The notes below the pieces were generated by a model. It was not told the origin of the DNA. It made no database searches and worked only from the letters and a program-made list of their open reading frames with translations. This document shows, in pieces, positions 45,174 to 57,800 of a stretch of DNA of 64,000 bases. The translations under genes and the position numbers were made by a program. The stretch is from Lepidostoma basale (taxonomy: Eukaryota > Arthropoda > Insecta > Trichoptera > Lepidostomatidae), in the NCBI GenBank assembly GCA_022606425.2, contig JAHDVF020000887.1, forward strand, positions 1 to 64,000. The letters run 5' to 3'. Position 1 is the first letter of the stretch. Every line of letters starts with the position of its first letter.

Positions 45174-45892
45174 TATACGTCTTTGATCATTCACTTAAAC
45201 TGATCGTTTTATTTAAGAAGAAGACAAATAATAAAACAAAACAAATGATTTGCCTTTTGAAAAATATTTTAAATCATTATATAAATAAATTTAAGTGTTT
45301 TGAAATGTTTGTTTTAATAACAGCAATTAATTGTATATACAAAGTATCCGTATAATAAAATCTAGCCACTCTCTAGAATACTAATGCGATGAGTACATAC
45401 AATATTTACAGAAGATAATGTCTTATAATAATACAAAATGCAATTTATTTTTTAAGTGTAATAGTAAGAAAATTTTGATTTTTGTTATGCGGGTCTAGGA
45501 CATGGTGTCAATATATATTTTTTAAATAAAATAGATTAAGTCGAATTTACTGTTTCACAGAATTACTTTAAATATAAGTACTTATAAATACATGTAATAT
45601 AAATGTAAACAATATTAATTGATTGACTTCGAAGCATGTGGTTTCATTTTGTGCATACATAATACTATTTACAATATAATTCACAAAATCCCAGTTGTTA
45701 AAAATTTGTTTCACTAGCTTAACACAAGAAATTCAACAAATTAAATTACTGTTTCCAATACATTTGAAGTGCCTTGTGTGAAAAAAGTATACAAATAATG
45801 ACTATCATTTTATCTTATCTGAAGTACGTTTGGTTGAGGAAATTTAGAATGATTTCACTCTTGGTTGATAGGTGAGTGAGGTCAGCGCAGTG

Positions 45893-48800
45893 TTACGAGT
45901 CCAGGATGTATCTACATTGGATACATGTAAATAATATTGTAACCGCTAATGCCACAAGTGAACACCTGGTTGCCGAGCTTGCCCCGGTCACAGCAAAGGT
46001 GCTCGTAGGTGAGGGCGGCAGGCCCTGGTAAGGCTGCTTGTTTCCACCATAGAAGTCCTCTTCTCCCTCTCCCGGGTACGGGCAGCCCATCCAGAACGGC
46101 CCCGAGAGGATTTGTTTATCTTTTTCTACTCGCATGTGCAAGTCGTTGAACTTCCAGAAACCTTTTCCTTTGAAGAAGTAGGTCTTACCTGTAAATATAT
46201 GGCAGAAATATAAACCAACTAACTAAATGGTAGGCACAAAGAATATAACACCACGCTCTTCCATCCTTTGAGAACATGTTTCTTAAACATACAAATTCAT
46301 TCAATTGTTCCAGATATTATTTTTCCTAAATCATTACTTTGGACTTATTCATATTCTTCATCAGAGCACAGCATTGTCCGCTTACAACAGACACCTTACT
46401 AACACTCCACTCATTCTGGCACCTGCATCTACCTCTTTAATTCACTGGTCCATAAATATCATTGACCAAAGGAACATTACACAACCCTGTTGATATCAAA
46501 CTAGGTTGTAAGATATCCATTTACTCTGACACTAGACAGAGTTTCCCTCATACAGCATTGCAATAACCGTGATCAATTTTGTGGCTATTCCATGTAATCA
46601 CGTCCTATACTTATTGAAAATCTATATGTAGTATTTCTTTATTCAATATTAATTAAAACATCTATTTTCTGTACTTGAATGTTTTATGGGAATGATTTGT
46701 TTCGCTTTTCTAAAGCATTATCAAATTTGACATTATAACATCTGATAACGCCTTAGCAAAGTGAAACATCGTCACCTGAGAGTAAGAAGGTTCCAACTGA
46801 CAAACGTAAAAAATTGAGAAAAATAAAGTCTTAGTTTTGTTGGTTTCGGGTGTGTATCTTGGAATAAAGGGGTTTTATTCCAATTTCCAGAGATCTTTTT
46901 ACCGAGAAACGTGTAAATTTTGTCTGGCAACAGTTGGAATAATAAAGTTCTAAGTTTAAATGAATCCTTCTTCAGTGAATCGTGGGTTTTGAATGATCAG
47001 ATGGAACTTGATTCTTTTCGTAATATCAAAATGACGGTACTATTACATGTTTTTTTTAATTGTACGTATAGATAAGGTTAGTAAGAACCCTTTTCACGAA
47101 AAAAAGCCAAATGTGAAATTTTGTTAGTTGGAACCCTCTTACTCTCAGGTGACGACATGTCTTTCGCATACTTCTGTAAAACACATGTTTTCGTTAAAAT
47201 ACAATATTCAACAGATTTTAAATTTCAGAGATGGGCGAGTGGAGAGGGATATTGAAAGAAGGGTTGGGGCAGGCAACAAAGTGAATGGTGCACTTAAAGT
47301 TGTCATCGCAAACAAAAACCTATCCAAAAAAGCTAGAATGGCAGTGCACAATTGTATGGAAGCGTAGCATGGAACTGGCAAAAGAAGGATGAAAGTAGAA
47401 TAAATGCAGTAGAAATGAGATCTCTTAGATGAACGCATAAAATGTGTGTATGATAGAGTGTCGAATGAAAATATAAGAAGTGAATGCGGTGCGAATGATG
47501 GTGTCATGAACAAAAGAATGAAAGGATCATTAAGATGGTTTGGACATATGGAAAGAATGAATGAAGAAATATTGGTAAAATATTATATGTTAATGATGTA
47601 AATGGAATCAGAAATAGAGGAAGACCGAGGGAAACGTGGCACGATCAAATAAATCAAATATTAAATGTCGGCCATGTAAGGAGTCAGAGAAATCGACGCG
47701 CGTGCATGACACGATGTATGAATGTTGAGGAAGCGAGAGAAATATGTCAGGAAAGAAAAGTGTGGCAGTCCATTCTTTCTGCCTACCCCTTCGGGGAGAC
47801 GGCGTGATGGTTAGTTAGTTAGTTAGTTAGTTTAAAACTGATCACATGTTTGAAAATGTTTAAAAATATGAATAATATTATTATCACTGATTCTTCAGGG
47901 CTACTGTGTCCGAAACATGTTTTTATTATTTAATAAAGTTGGTGTTGTGTAGGAACACTGCGAAATGTTTACATCATTGTTCAAGAAACAATCAATAAGG
48001 GTGTACTTTTCATTTATATACTAAAATCATGTTTACCGTAACTCCGATAGCGGTTGTCAATGGGTTAACAAAGAGTATATTATAAATGGAGTAGTTTTGT
48101 AAATGTATTATTTCAGCAAAGTGTTCAGTGGGTGTCTCCCGAACCACAGTTTGAGTGAATAGTAAGTCCAAGATTATTTACCATCTTTCCATTGGAATAC
48201 AGTGTCAATGTTGTTCCCAACACCTCTCCACGTTGACATGTCTCTGGGATAGTCCAACTCTACCTTGCCAACTTCTTCATCGAACCTAAAATTCCATGCG
48301 AAAGTTCCATTACGAGAGATCAATGATCACACATTAGAAACATAATAGCTGTCCGAAGAGTGCGCTTACTTCCAGTACATGGTCTCATTGTAGAAGTAGG
48401 TCTTGCCGTTGTGTCCCCAGACCATGGCGGCGTTGAGATGCTCCAGCGTGTCTGGGAGCCCGAGGCTTGTCAATGGCCTCGGATATCCAGATTCCAATTT
48501 GTTTGCATTAAACACGTAATATTGTTTCCCTGAAAACAAAATTGTGTTTGATCATACCAAATATAATATATTATACTTTAGCGCACTTTGTTTGCTCGGG
48601 GGACAGTTGCGGCCGGCCCTGTGAAACGTGCGGCCGCAGGTTGTGTTGGCTGTGGCATCAGAAGGCATTGAACATGTCTGGGTGTCGGTGAAATACAATG
48701 CTGATGTAAATTAGTAAGTACCCAACTTGTCCTCTATTCTTCACTCATTAACGATGAGTCATATTGTAGAACCTTTACTAATTTGGAACTAATTGATTGT

Positions 48801-51800
48801 ATTCAAATTGACACATGTCACATTTTTAAAATTATTTTGTTGTAAGTTACAGGCAAAACCAAATTGCTTTTACATAATCTTCTACTGCCTATTCCCGTCC
48901 ACTCCTGGACAAAGGCCTCCTCCATTCGCTTCCGTGTCACTCTGTCTTATGCAGACTGCATCCAGGTTATTCCAACGTGTCCGTTCAGATCATTTTTCCA
49001 CCGTAGTTGCGGTCGCTCTGCACCTCTCTTTGCCATCCACAGTCTCCAAGTCAGCAGTTTTCTTGTCCATTTTTCGTCTGAGCTTCTGGCTACGTGACCT
49101 GCCCATTGCCATTTTAGAGTCGCTACCCGGTGGATGAGGTCCGTGATCTTTGTTTTTTCTCTCACCATTTCATTTCTGATTCTGTCTCTTAGGCTTATTC
49201 CTAACATGGCTCTTTGGGTCACTCGTAGTTTCTCGGCACTTTGTTTGGACAATGTTATAGTTTCAAGACCATAAGTACCAATATACAATACAAATATATA
49301 CAAAAAAAATAATACATAATATATTCAATAAAAGCAAACTGGTTTTACCTGTGACTGAGCTTCGTTAGGGTAGTAAAATGACTAATATTAAAAAAGTAAT
49401 GTTGTTATTTGAAATTTCATGGTAGAAGTTCGTAGTAAATAATGAAAATAAAAAAAAATTAAAAAAATCTTTTTAAAATGTAATGTTTGTGTCTTGGACC
49501 AGTTTCGACAGCTCGCTGCCATCTCCTGGTAAAGAAGGCAGGAACAGGATTACATGGAACTATCCACCAGAAGATGGCAGTGAGCGGCCGAAGACACAAA
49601 CATTGATGGATTTTAACTAAATATGTACATTTAAAAAATATGTTTTACTTTTTTTCATTTATTTTTCTATTATGACTAATATTAAATTAATATCAGAATG
49701 TAATTTAATATAAAAATGTAACATGTGTCTATTTAAATACAATCAATTAGTTCCTATATTATATTATAAGATAAGTCTTTGGTATACACAAAGATATTTG
49801 TGTAATGTAAATACCCAGATTTTTGATAAACTTAAGGTATTTATAATTCTAAAATACTGAAGTGTGATGAATTAAAATGCTTTTTCTTCTATATTCATCG
49901 TGCTTATTTCTTTGTAAACGACACTTTATTAAGTGTTATAATATTGAAATGAAATGGTGTTTACAAAGAAATGAACATAGTTGAATTAAAATGCTGTTTG
50001 TCAAAATACACATGTGTGTTCATTTGCCTCCTCTAACATGTTTCAAAGGATCATCATTAGAAGTATTATGTATACTGGAATAGCCTTTGAAAAATACCGA
50101 GACAAACATAATCTTCATGTGGTACAAACAAAGTTTTGGTTCCTTACCAATAAAGAACACAATTTTCTTATCCGGTCTTTCGTACACAGCATCAACGTGG
50201 GTGAGATTATCTGGTAAGCCGCTCCACATTCTGTTGATGAATGTCGGGAAACCTTCCAGCACTCCTGCATCCCCGATTCGCCATAAATACTAGAACATCA
50301 AGTCAACTTATTTGTTATGGTCCAATACTAAATATATCCTTGCTGGTGATTATCTAAAGGAAATTTCGTGTTGTTTTAAACTTGAATGTCTATATTTTTA
50401 TGCAGAGTCCACGGGCTATCTATATAATATATTCCGACATTCGCCCTACAGCCGAGGAAACCATAGAAAACCTCAGCCGGAACATTTAGGGTATATCTAT
50501 GGGGAGAGTAAAGGGTCACAAGCCATATGGTCTTCCTATTAAAGTGGATAACTTATTGTAAATTCAGGAAAAAATACATATTGTGCGAGTTAAGCGATAA
50601 TCAACTTTGATATGGAATCAAAAATACATATTTTGTACAATGTATTTATGATTTTGATAACTGGTGAAGAGAAATGGGTGCTATACTCGAACAATGAACG
50701 CAAAAAGTAAAGTCTTTCGAAAGGCCAAGTTGCAAACCCACCAGCCTAGCCTTACAACTGTTAATGTGGCCAGAAAGACGGATCAACATAAGCGTGGACT
50801 ATTACCTGAGATTTGAAGATAAAGACTTCCCTTCGTATGAGAGCAACGGCGTCGTAATTTGTGTTACACGAGTCCGGTTTCGGAGCTTTGGTTTGGCCGG
50901 TTGGAGTGACTTCAGTGGACGGTCGTCTGTCAGGTTGTCGCCAAGGTTTCTCGGGAGGATAATACGGTTTCTTAGGTAGTGGCGACTTCCGAGGATAGTC
51001 CGGTTTATTCGGATAATACGGACTTTCTGTTGTATGGGGGAAGTGTGTTCTCGGTGTTGTGTGGTGGTGTGGGACGTGGGGCTTGCTCTCGGGATTGTAT
51101 TTATTAGTTCTTCTGGTCGGGTGTTCTTCTGGTCGCCTCTCAGGCACGTGTGGTCTCGGTGTGACCATACTCGGTCTTCTGTCCGGGTTGTACCTCGTGG
51201 GCGTGTGCTCTGGTCTTCTTTCGGGATAGTGCGGTCTTCGTTCCGGATATTGCGGTCGCCTTTCTGGGTGTTCCGGTCTATGTCCGGGGTAGGAGGGTCT
51301 TCTGGGATATTCTGGCGGGCTTTCGGGTGTCGGCTCCGGGCGGCGCGGTGCAGCTGCGGGCCTGTGCCTAGGATAGCCGGAGTCTGGATAGATGGCGGGG
51401 TACTGGGCGGGATAGCGCGGTCTCTCGGGGCGAGGGTCTGGTCTCTCGGTGGTGAACACTCGAGGAGGCTCCGTGGGTAAGTACGCGGGGATCTTTCCCC
51501 ACATCTTTTCTTCTTTGGCGCCTAAAACAGAAATGATTTATTTGTAAAGTTCGTCAACACCCACGATAAAGAAATGACTGTGTGGGAATTGTTTTTCCAT
51601 CCTTACCGTACATGTTCTGAATGCCCAGACGGTCATCCTCCGGCAGCTGGAAGTTGGGCTTGAGGCCTTGGTACCAGGGGTACATGAGCGCGCCCTGCAC
51701 GGAGCTGTGGCTGAGGCCCAGGGAGTGGCCGAATTCGTGCGCCGCCACCGCGAACAGCGACGTGCCTGAGGGTAACACGACACACTCGGATCAGCGACCA

Positions 51801-54800
51801 GGTGCTAACTATCTACCTAGACATGTATGCTACTCGTACTTACATGTTATCAATAACCACATAGTAACACGTGACATGAGCCTTTGGCAACAACTGTCTC
51901 TGGAGGTTATATTAACAAGAACAATGTACCTATAGTTACACATTTTTAGCATTATTTTGTTGTTTACTACTAATGTTTATTAAACATAAATTCATATCCT
52001 TCACATGTTCGAAAATAGAATGACTCCATTCCAATGACATCTACGTTGCCTATGGCGGTCTAGTGTTGTCTGGCATGAGTGGCAGCGCGACACTGTCTCT
52101 GCAGCGAGTGAGACGTGCTTGGCAGCAGTGTAGGCTTGTCGGGCCCCCGTAAAACAATAAGCCCTCGCCTGACTCGGTTGACTGGGTACTCCACTCCTAT
52201 TCGCAGTGAGACATCGGAGTGCGCCGCCCGTCGAACGACTGTGGCGGATTTCTCGCGGGTTTATTTTCGTACGCGGAATTGAAATGTCACGTGGTTCAGA
52301 AAGCTGGTCTATTTTTAAAGTATCGCAATAAAAAACTTATATTTATTTTGGTAGTCAAATCGTTTAATCAGTAACTGAAGGTTAAATCATCCGAACTGAT
52401 GATTAATTCAATTCTCTGCCCGGTAGTGATTTTTTTTTAACTCAACGATAAAAGAAATTAATTCTAAATCATAGAATACGAAATTACAATATATTTTTAC
52501 TTAGGAACTACAATAAAAAATTTAATGCTTTTTCATGAATAGTCGACCATCAGTCTGTCAGAACGGATCATTAATTCATTTAACACAACCGGGATTATGT
52601 CAAGATAAATTAGAAATACCAAATCTTCTATTCCTTTTCGGATAAAATGATTGATATTTATTTTTATTATTAAATTACACATGAATTGCAGCCTGACATC
52701 AAAAGGCTGGCAATTAAAATGAGAGTGATGAAGTCACAGAATATTTAAAATGTGACTTAATCCGTCGGTATTGTAGTTACTGGAACACTTGTGACAAATG
52801 GTTCACAGATGCCAGTAACGTTCGGTATTCATACCACCGGACAGGCTAATAACGATGAGGCTGAAGAGAAATTGTCCCATTGGCCAGTGGCCATTGATGA
52901 ACTTGGAAAGATTTATTGTAGTCTTAAAAGATGAAAGTAAGTAATATACAGAGTTTTTAATGAAAAGGTTAAAATACCATTGCCCTTGCGAGGTTTATAG
53001 AGAAAATGTTACAAGTATTGCATATCCACAGGCGCAGGTTTTCTTGTGTAGATATAAAAATACTTGTAGATATAAAAGGCTTGCACACAAAATCTCGCTA
53101 TCCATATGCGTGACTGCGTAACAACGCAACAGCTATCACGTTGGCATACCTTCATCGTCCTCCGCAGCGTTTCTCAGCAGCCAGATCTCCTCGTCGTCGA
53201 AATGCGCGTCCCCTCCGCGGCCGTTGCCGGGGAAGAAGGCGTGCGCCAGGATCTGCCCGCGCCCATCGAAAGGATAGCTATCGTCGTGGTATCGTCTGCA
53301 AAGTACAAAATACTCAGAAGTCAACAAACCGAGATCGGAGATTCGCGCCCTTCTCGCCCGAGAGTTGGAGGGAGATAAACTAATTATAAGATTCTACAAA
53401 CGATACAACTTTTTTCCAAGGGACACAAAAGTAATGTAAAGTGAAATAATCCGAGGCAAAGGGATCAGCGATAGGCGTGGGGGGGACGGGGGACGAGGGT
53501 AGATTCAGTGGGCTTGTTCCGCGATTAAGGCAAATAAATACATTTTGCAACAAGCAAACAGGTCGTGAAACGAATTAAACACTTCAGGAGTACAAATATT
53601 CTGAATGATGTCAATACGGCAAATCGAGTGGCTACACGCTACACTAGAAGTCGTGATTATGCGCGGAGTATCTAAACGGCGGTGGATGTATTTACTGCCG
53701 ATTTATGGGTGGGAGATCAGCAGTCACAGCTGGCCCAATCAGAAATAGTTTGAACCAAGCGGTCGCTTGTAAATTGCTCGTAAGTTCAATTCTAAACCGA
53801 TAACGAGATCGTGCAGAGAGTGCAGAGAGACCCACTCGGCGGTTTGCCCAGCTGAAGATTCTGTATGATACTTGTTTCTTTTAGTGACGTGGTCGTATTT
53901 ATAAGTCAAAAATGGAAGCAATTTGCGGACTACACCAGTCCCCGCCATCCGTCAGGGCGGGCTGCACTTCTGCGTACAAACACCGCTACAAGCCAAATTG
54001 GAATACGAGAGGAAAGGCTTTGATTCTTACATATAAAAATGAAAAATAATGTCATTTTTCGCTAATGCTCAACTGTTCAAATTTCTTCTAGGACAGGGGT
54101 CGGCAAACTTATTAGCCAAAAAGCCAAATACGTACATTACAAAGATTTTAATCTATTTATTGATTAAGCAAACATTAATCATCATTTAAGCACTTCATTA
54201 AATTACGGGTACACTGAATTGAAAACTTGATTCCATAATTATTAAGATTTTTTTTGTCTTTATCTTTTTTATATAGTTTGTTTATAACAATAACTTCTAG
54301 TGTTGTAAACAAAGTATATAAAAAAGAAAAAGACAAATAAAACATCTACAACACAAAGTATGGCGAACATAGAAGAAATTAAGAATTTTATTCATTGATA
54401 AAAATAATATGTAATTAAGAAATCCACAAATTTAAATCATGACAATGACCTACCAACACTTAATGCGAATAATATTCTTGCATCTCTTTGGAAAATTTGA
54501 GTAAGTGGGGATTGTTTGTTGTTATTCTTAATTTTAGGCCTAATTCCAGGTTCTTATCGATAAGATGACATATCGGTTTACTCTTAAAAATATTGCTGGC
54601 ACGAACATATAGAGTGGCGCGCGGCAGACGTGTGTCATCTTCTTCCTAGAGTCCTAGTGTAGGGAGCTCGGTATTCTTATTACCATCTATACCTATAGGT
54701 AGCGAGAGATGTGTGTCGGGAAGGAGAGTGTGGCAGTCCATTATTTCTGCCTACTTCTTCGGAGAGACGGCATGATGGTTAGTTGGTTAGTTAGTTAGTT

Positions 54801-57800
54801 AACTGGTAGAGTTTTCAAAAATCTCTATTTTGTGCGAACACTATTTAACCCATTGGTCCCGGAGCCAGTTCCATGATATAAATTTCCCAAAAAGTTAAGT
54901 ACTTATTTTATATTGACGAAAGTTCATTAAATTTTTTGAAATATCTCTGATGGGAGTTTGGTAGCTATCCGTGGCTCTATCCCACCCCATTTTTCTTGGC
55001 TTGCTGGGTAACAATAAATTGCAGATAAGAAGAAATGGGTTTACACATATCTATTTTCATTTTATTTGTATGGAGATTCTTTAAAAACTCCGCCATCGCA
55101 GTGAGTATTATTCTTCATAAACTGGACGGGTATCTTCGACAGCGTCAGCATCAATTAGTTTTACCTCCTAACGTGAATAACCAACCTGCCTCTGGTGATG
55201 TTAGTATGGAGAGCTATCAAATCAAATAAGTTTATTTACCTCAAAAACATTATAAAAATATTTACAGTTTAAGGCATCTACTTGAAAACAGGTAAAATAC
55301 CTGAAACCCGTGAGACTTTAGGAAGAGTAGATACTCTCTAAAGCCAAGAGCATTTGCCTTCGGAACGGTATTTTCACTAATATGAAAGACGCCGATCTCC
55401 ATTGGTCCCCAACATTACCAAAAGGTATGCCGTGGGATAGAGCCACAGATAGCTACCATAATCCGCCATGTAGATATACTGTCCAGCAAAATGTAAATAT
55501 AATAATATCTCGCCTCGTGAGGACTCCATATCACAAAACATGTGTATACATCTCTGAACACATTGGGTTCCCTGAAAACCCTTCCGGTCCGAATAATAAA
55601 GCCCAACATCCTCAGTGCAATGCCACCAATAATCTCGACACGAGCACGAAAAGTCGACCTACTCTCATTGATGGTAGTGTGCTAGTTGCCGTTTATACAA
55701 TTTTCAATGCTCTCGTAAACATTAAATTGCATGTGATTACTGTGAATCCACTTAACAATATTATTAATGTCCGACTGGAGGCGAAGACAGTCGTCAAGAT
55801 TGTTAATATCTAGGAATAATTTCAGATTATCGGCAAATAAAAGAAGTCGTGATAGTTTATCACCTTCGCAATATCATTTATAAAGATGGTGAAGAGGAGT
55901 GGGCCTACGTTCGAAACTTGTGGCACTCCTAAATTTACAAGAAAAGGTTCCGATAGAAAACCACTGAACACGATCGTTATGGAGATGGATATGATAAATA
56001 TTTCTTGAACAATGGTGTCGAACTTTATATTGAAAAAAGAATACTAGTAAAAACATCTGTTTTCTAGAAGTTTTATTTTATTATATTTTAAGGGAATGAC
56101 ATGCTTCATTGATTGACACATTTGATATTGCTTTAGCAAAGCGAAAGGTGTCATACCCAAAAAAAGAATTAATCCTATCCAAAAAAGCCAAGATGGCAGT
56201 GCACAATGGTGTTCTTGTGCCGACCCTTATGTATGGAAGTGAAGCATGGAACTGGCAAAAGAAGGATGAAAGTAGAATAAATGCAGTAGAAATGAGATCC
56301 CTAAGACGAATGTGTGGCAACTCTGTATATGATAGAGTGACAAATGCAAGTATAAGAAGTGAATGTCGTGCGAATGAAAGTGTTATGAACAAAATAAGGA
56401 AAGGGTCATTAAGATGGTTTGGACACATGGAAAGAATGAGTGAAGACAGAATGGTAAAGAAGGTATATGTAAACAGCGTGAACGGAGCTAGAAATAGAGG
56501 AAGGCCGAGGAAAACGTGGCACGATCAAATCAATCAAATATTGAATGTCGGACACGTGAGGAGTCGGAGAAATCGACGTGCGTGCATGACAAGATGTATG
56601 AATGTAGAGGAATCGAGAGAAGTATGTCAGGACAGAACAGTGTGGCGTTCCATTCTTTCTGCCTACCCCTCCGGGGAGACGGCGTGATGGTTAGTTATCT
56701 TGTATAAAACAGACACTTTCATTCGAAATAATTATTATCATTTTTCATACAACGAAGCAATGTTCAAGAGACCAATATTCCAAGTTAGTATTGAAGAGCA
56801 CAGCCTCTGTAGTGCCTTCCTGAATCGATGCATCCTTCTACATTGGCGATTTAAATGTCTGAATAATTTGTAATGTCCATTAGGAAAATAAGGAATTTTA
56901 ATTATTCAGTGGTTTAGCAGTATCCGAAGTTTTGAAGATTTGGACGTTGGAGGTCTAGTTGACTAGTCTGGGTCGTAGGTAGCATTATTACATTTATAAT
57001 AACAATAAAACAATAGAATAAGTGGCGGACAACCGGGCCAATGAGTACCAAACATCACTGTCCGTTCGGCCATCCGCTGTGAACATGCTACCTAAATATA
57101 CAAATTCCCTCATTTGTTCCAAGTTCTCTTCATTCACACTTATATTACAAACTGTCATTTGCTCTTCCCTTTCAAAAACTAACACCTTTGACTTTCCGAC
57201 ATTCATCATTAAATCATTCGACTTGCATGCCTCATACATTCTCGACACCAAGACTTCTAATTCGTCCGCATTATTCGCAACGAGAACGGTATCGTCCGCG
57301 TAAAGCAGACAATTTACAGACAGATCACTCATCTTAGCACCAGCATTTATACCTTTAAGTTCTTCCATACACTTGTCCATATACACATTGAACAACCATG
57401 GAGACATCACGCAGCCCTGCTTAACACCCTTCGTGATATCAAACCAGGGCGTGATGTCCCCATTTACCCTAACACTGGCCGTGTTCCCTTCGTAGAGAGA
57501 AGCAACCGCCCGTATCAGTTTTGTGCCGACTCCGTATTCGGACAAGATTGACCACAGTTTGTCTCTGTTCACTCGATCATAGGCTTTTTGCAAATCAACA
57601 AACGCACAAAAAAGCTTACGGTTTTTGGCCATAAACTTCTCCGCAAGCGTTCGAAGTGCAAAAATCTGATCCACACATCCTCTTCCGGTCATAAAAGCGC
57701 CTTGAACATCCCACACTCTTTCAGTCGTCGTCTTTTTTACTCTTTCTATTAAAATTCGACCGTAGAGTTTACCAACGGCGCTTAATAGACTTATTGCCCG

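Larger units (their letters stand above)
48784..49763. mobile_element. TIR element enclosing a LINE scrap and a hairpin repeat
   Basis: Inverted ends of about 45 bp share GGAACTAATTGATTGTATT and GACACATGT..ACATTTTTA. Between them are a minus-strand LINE C-terminus (48890-49303) and a hairpin element (49482-49604). No target duplication is certain. It lies in the intron between Mmp2 exons ending at 50148 and starting at 48529. Confidence 0.55.

Noticed and set aside
51034..51480. Plus-strand ORF opposite the Mmp2 hinge exon
   Set aside because: It is the complement of the Pro/Arg-rich hinge and rich in Arg, Gly and Val for that reason.
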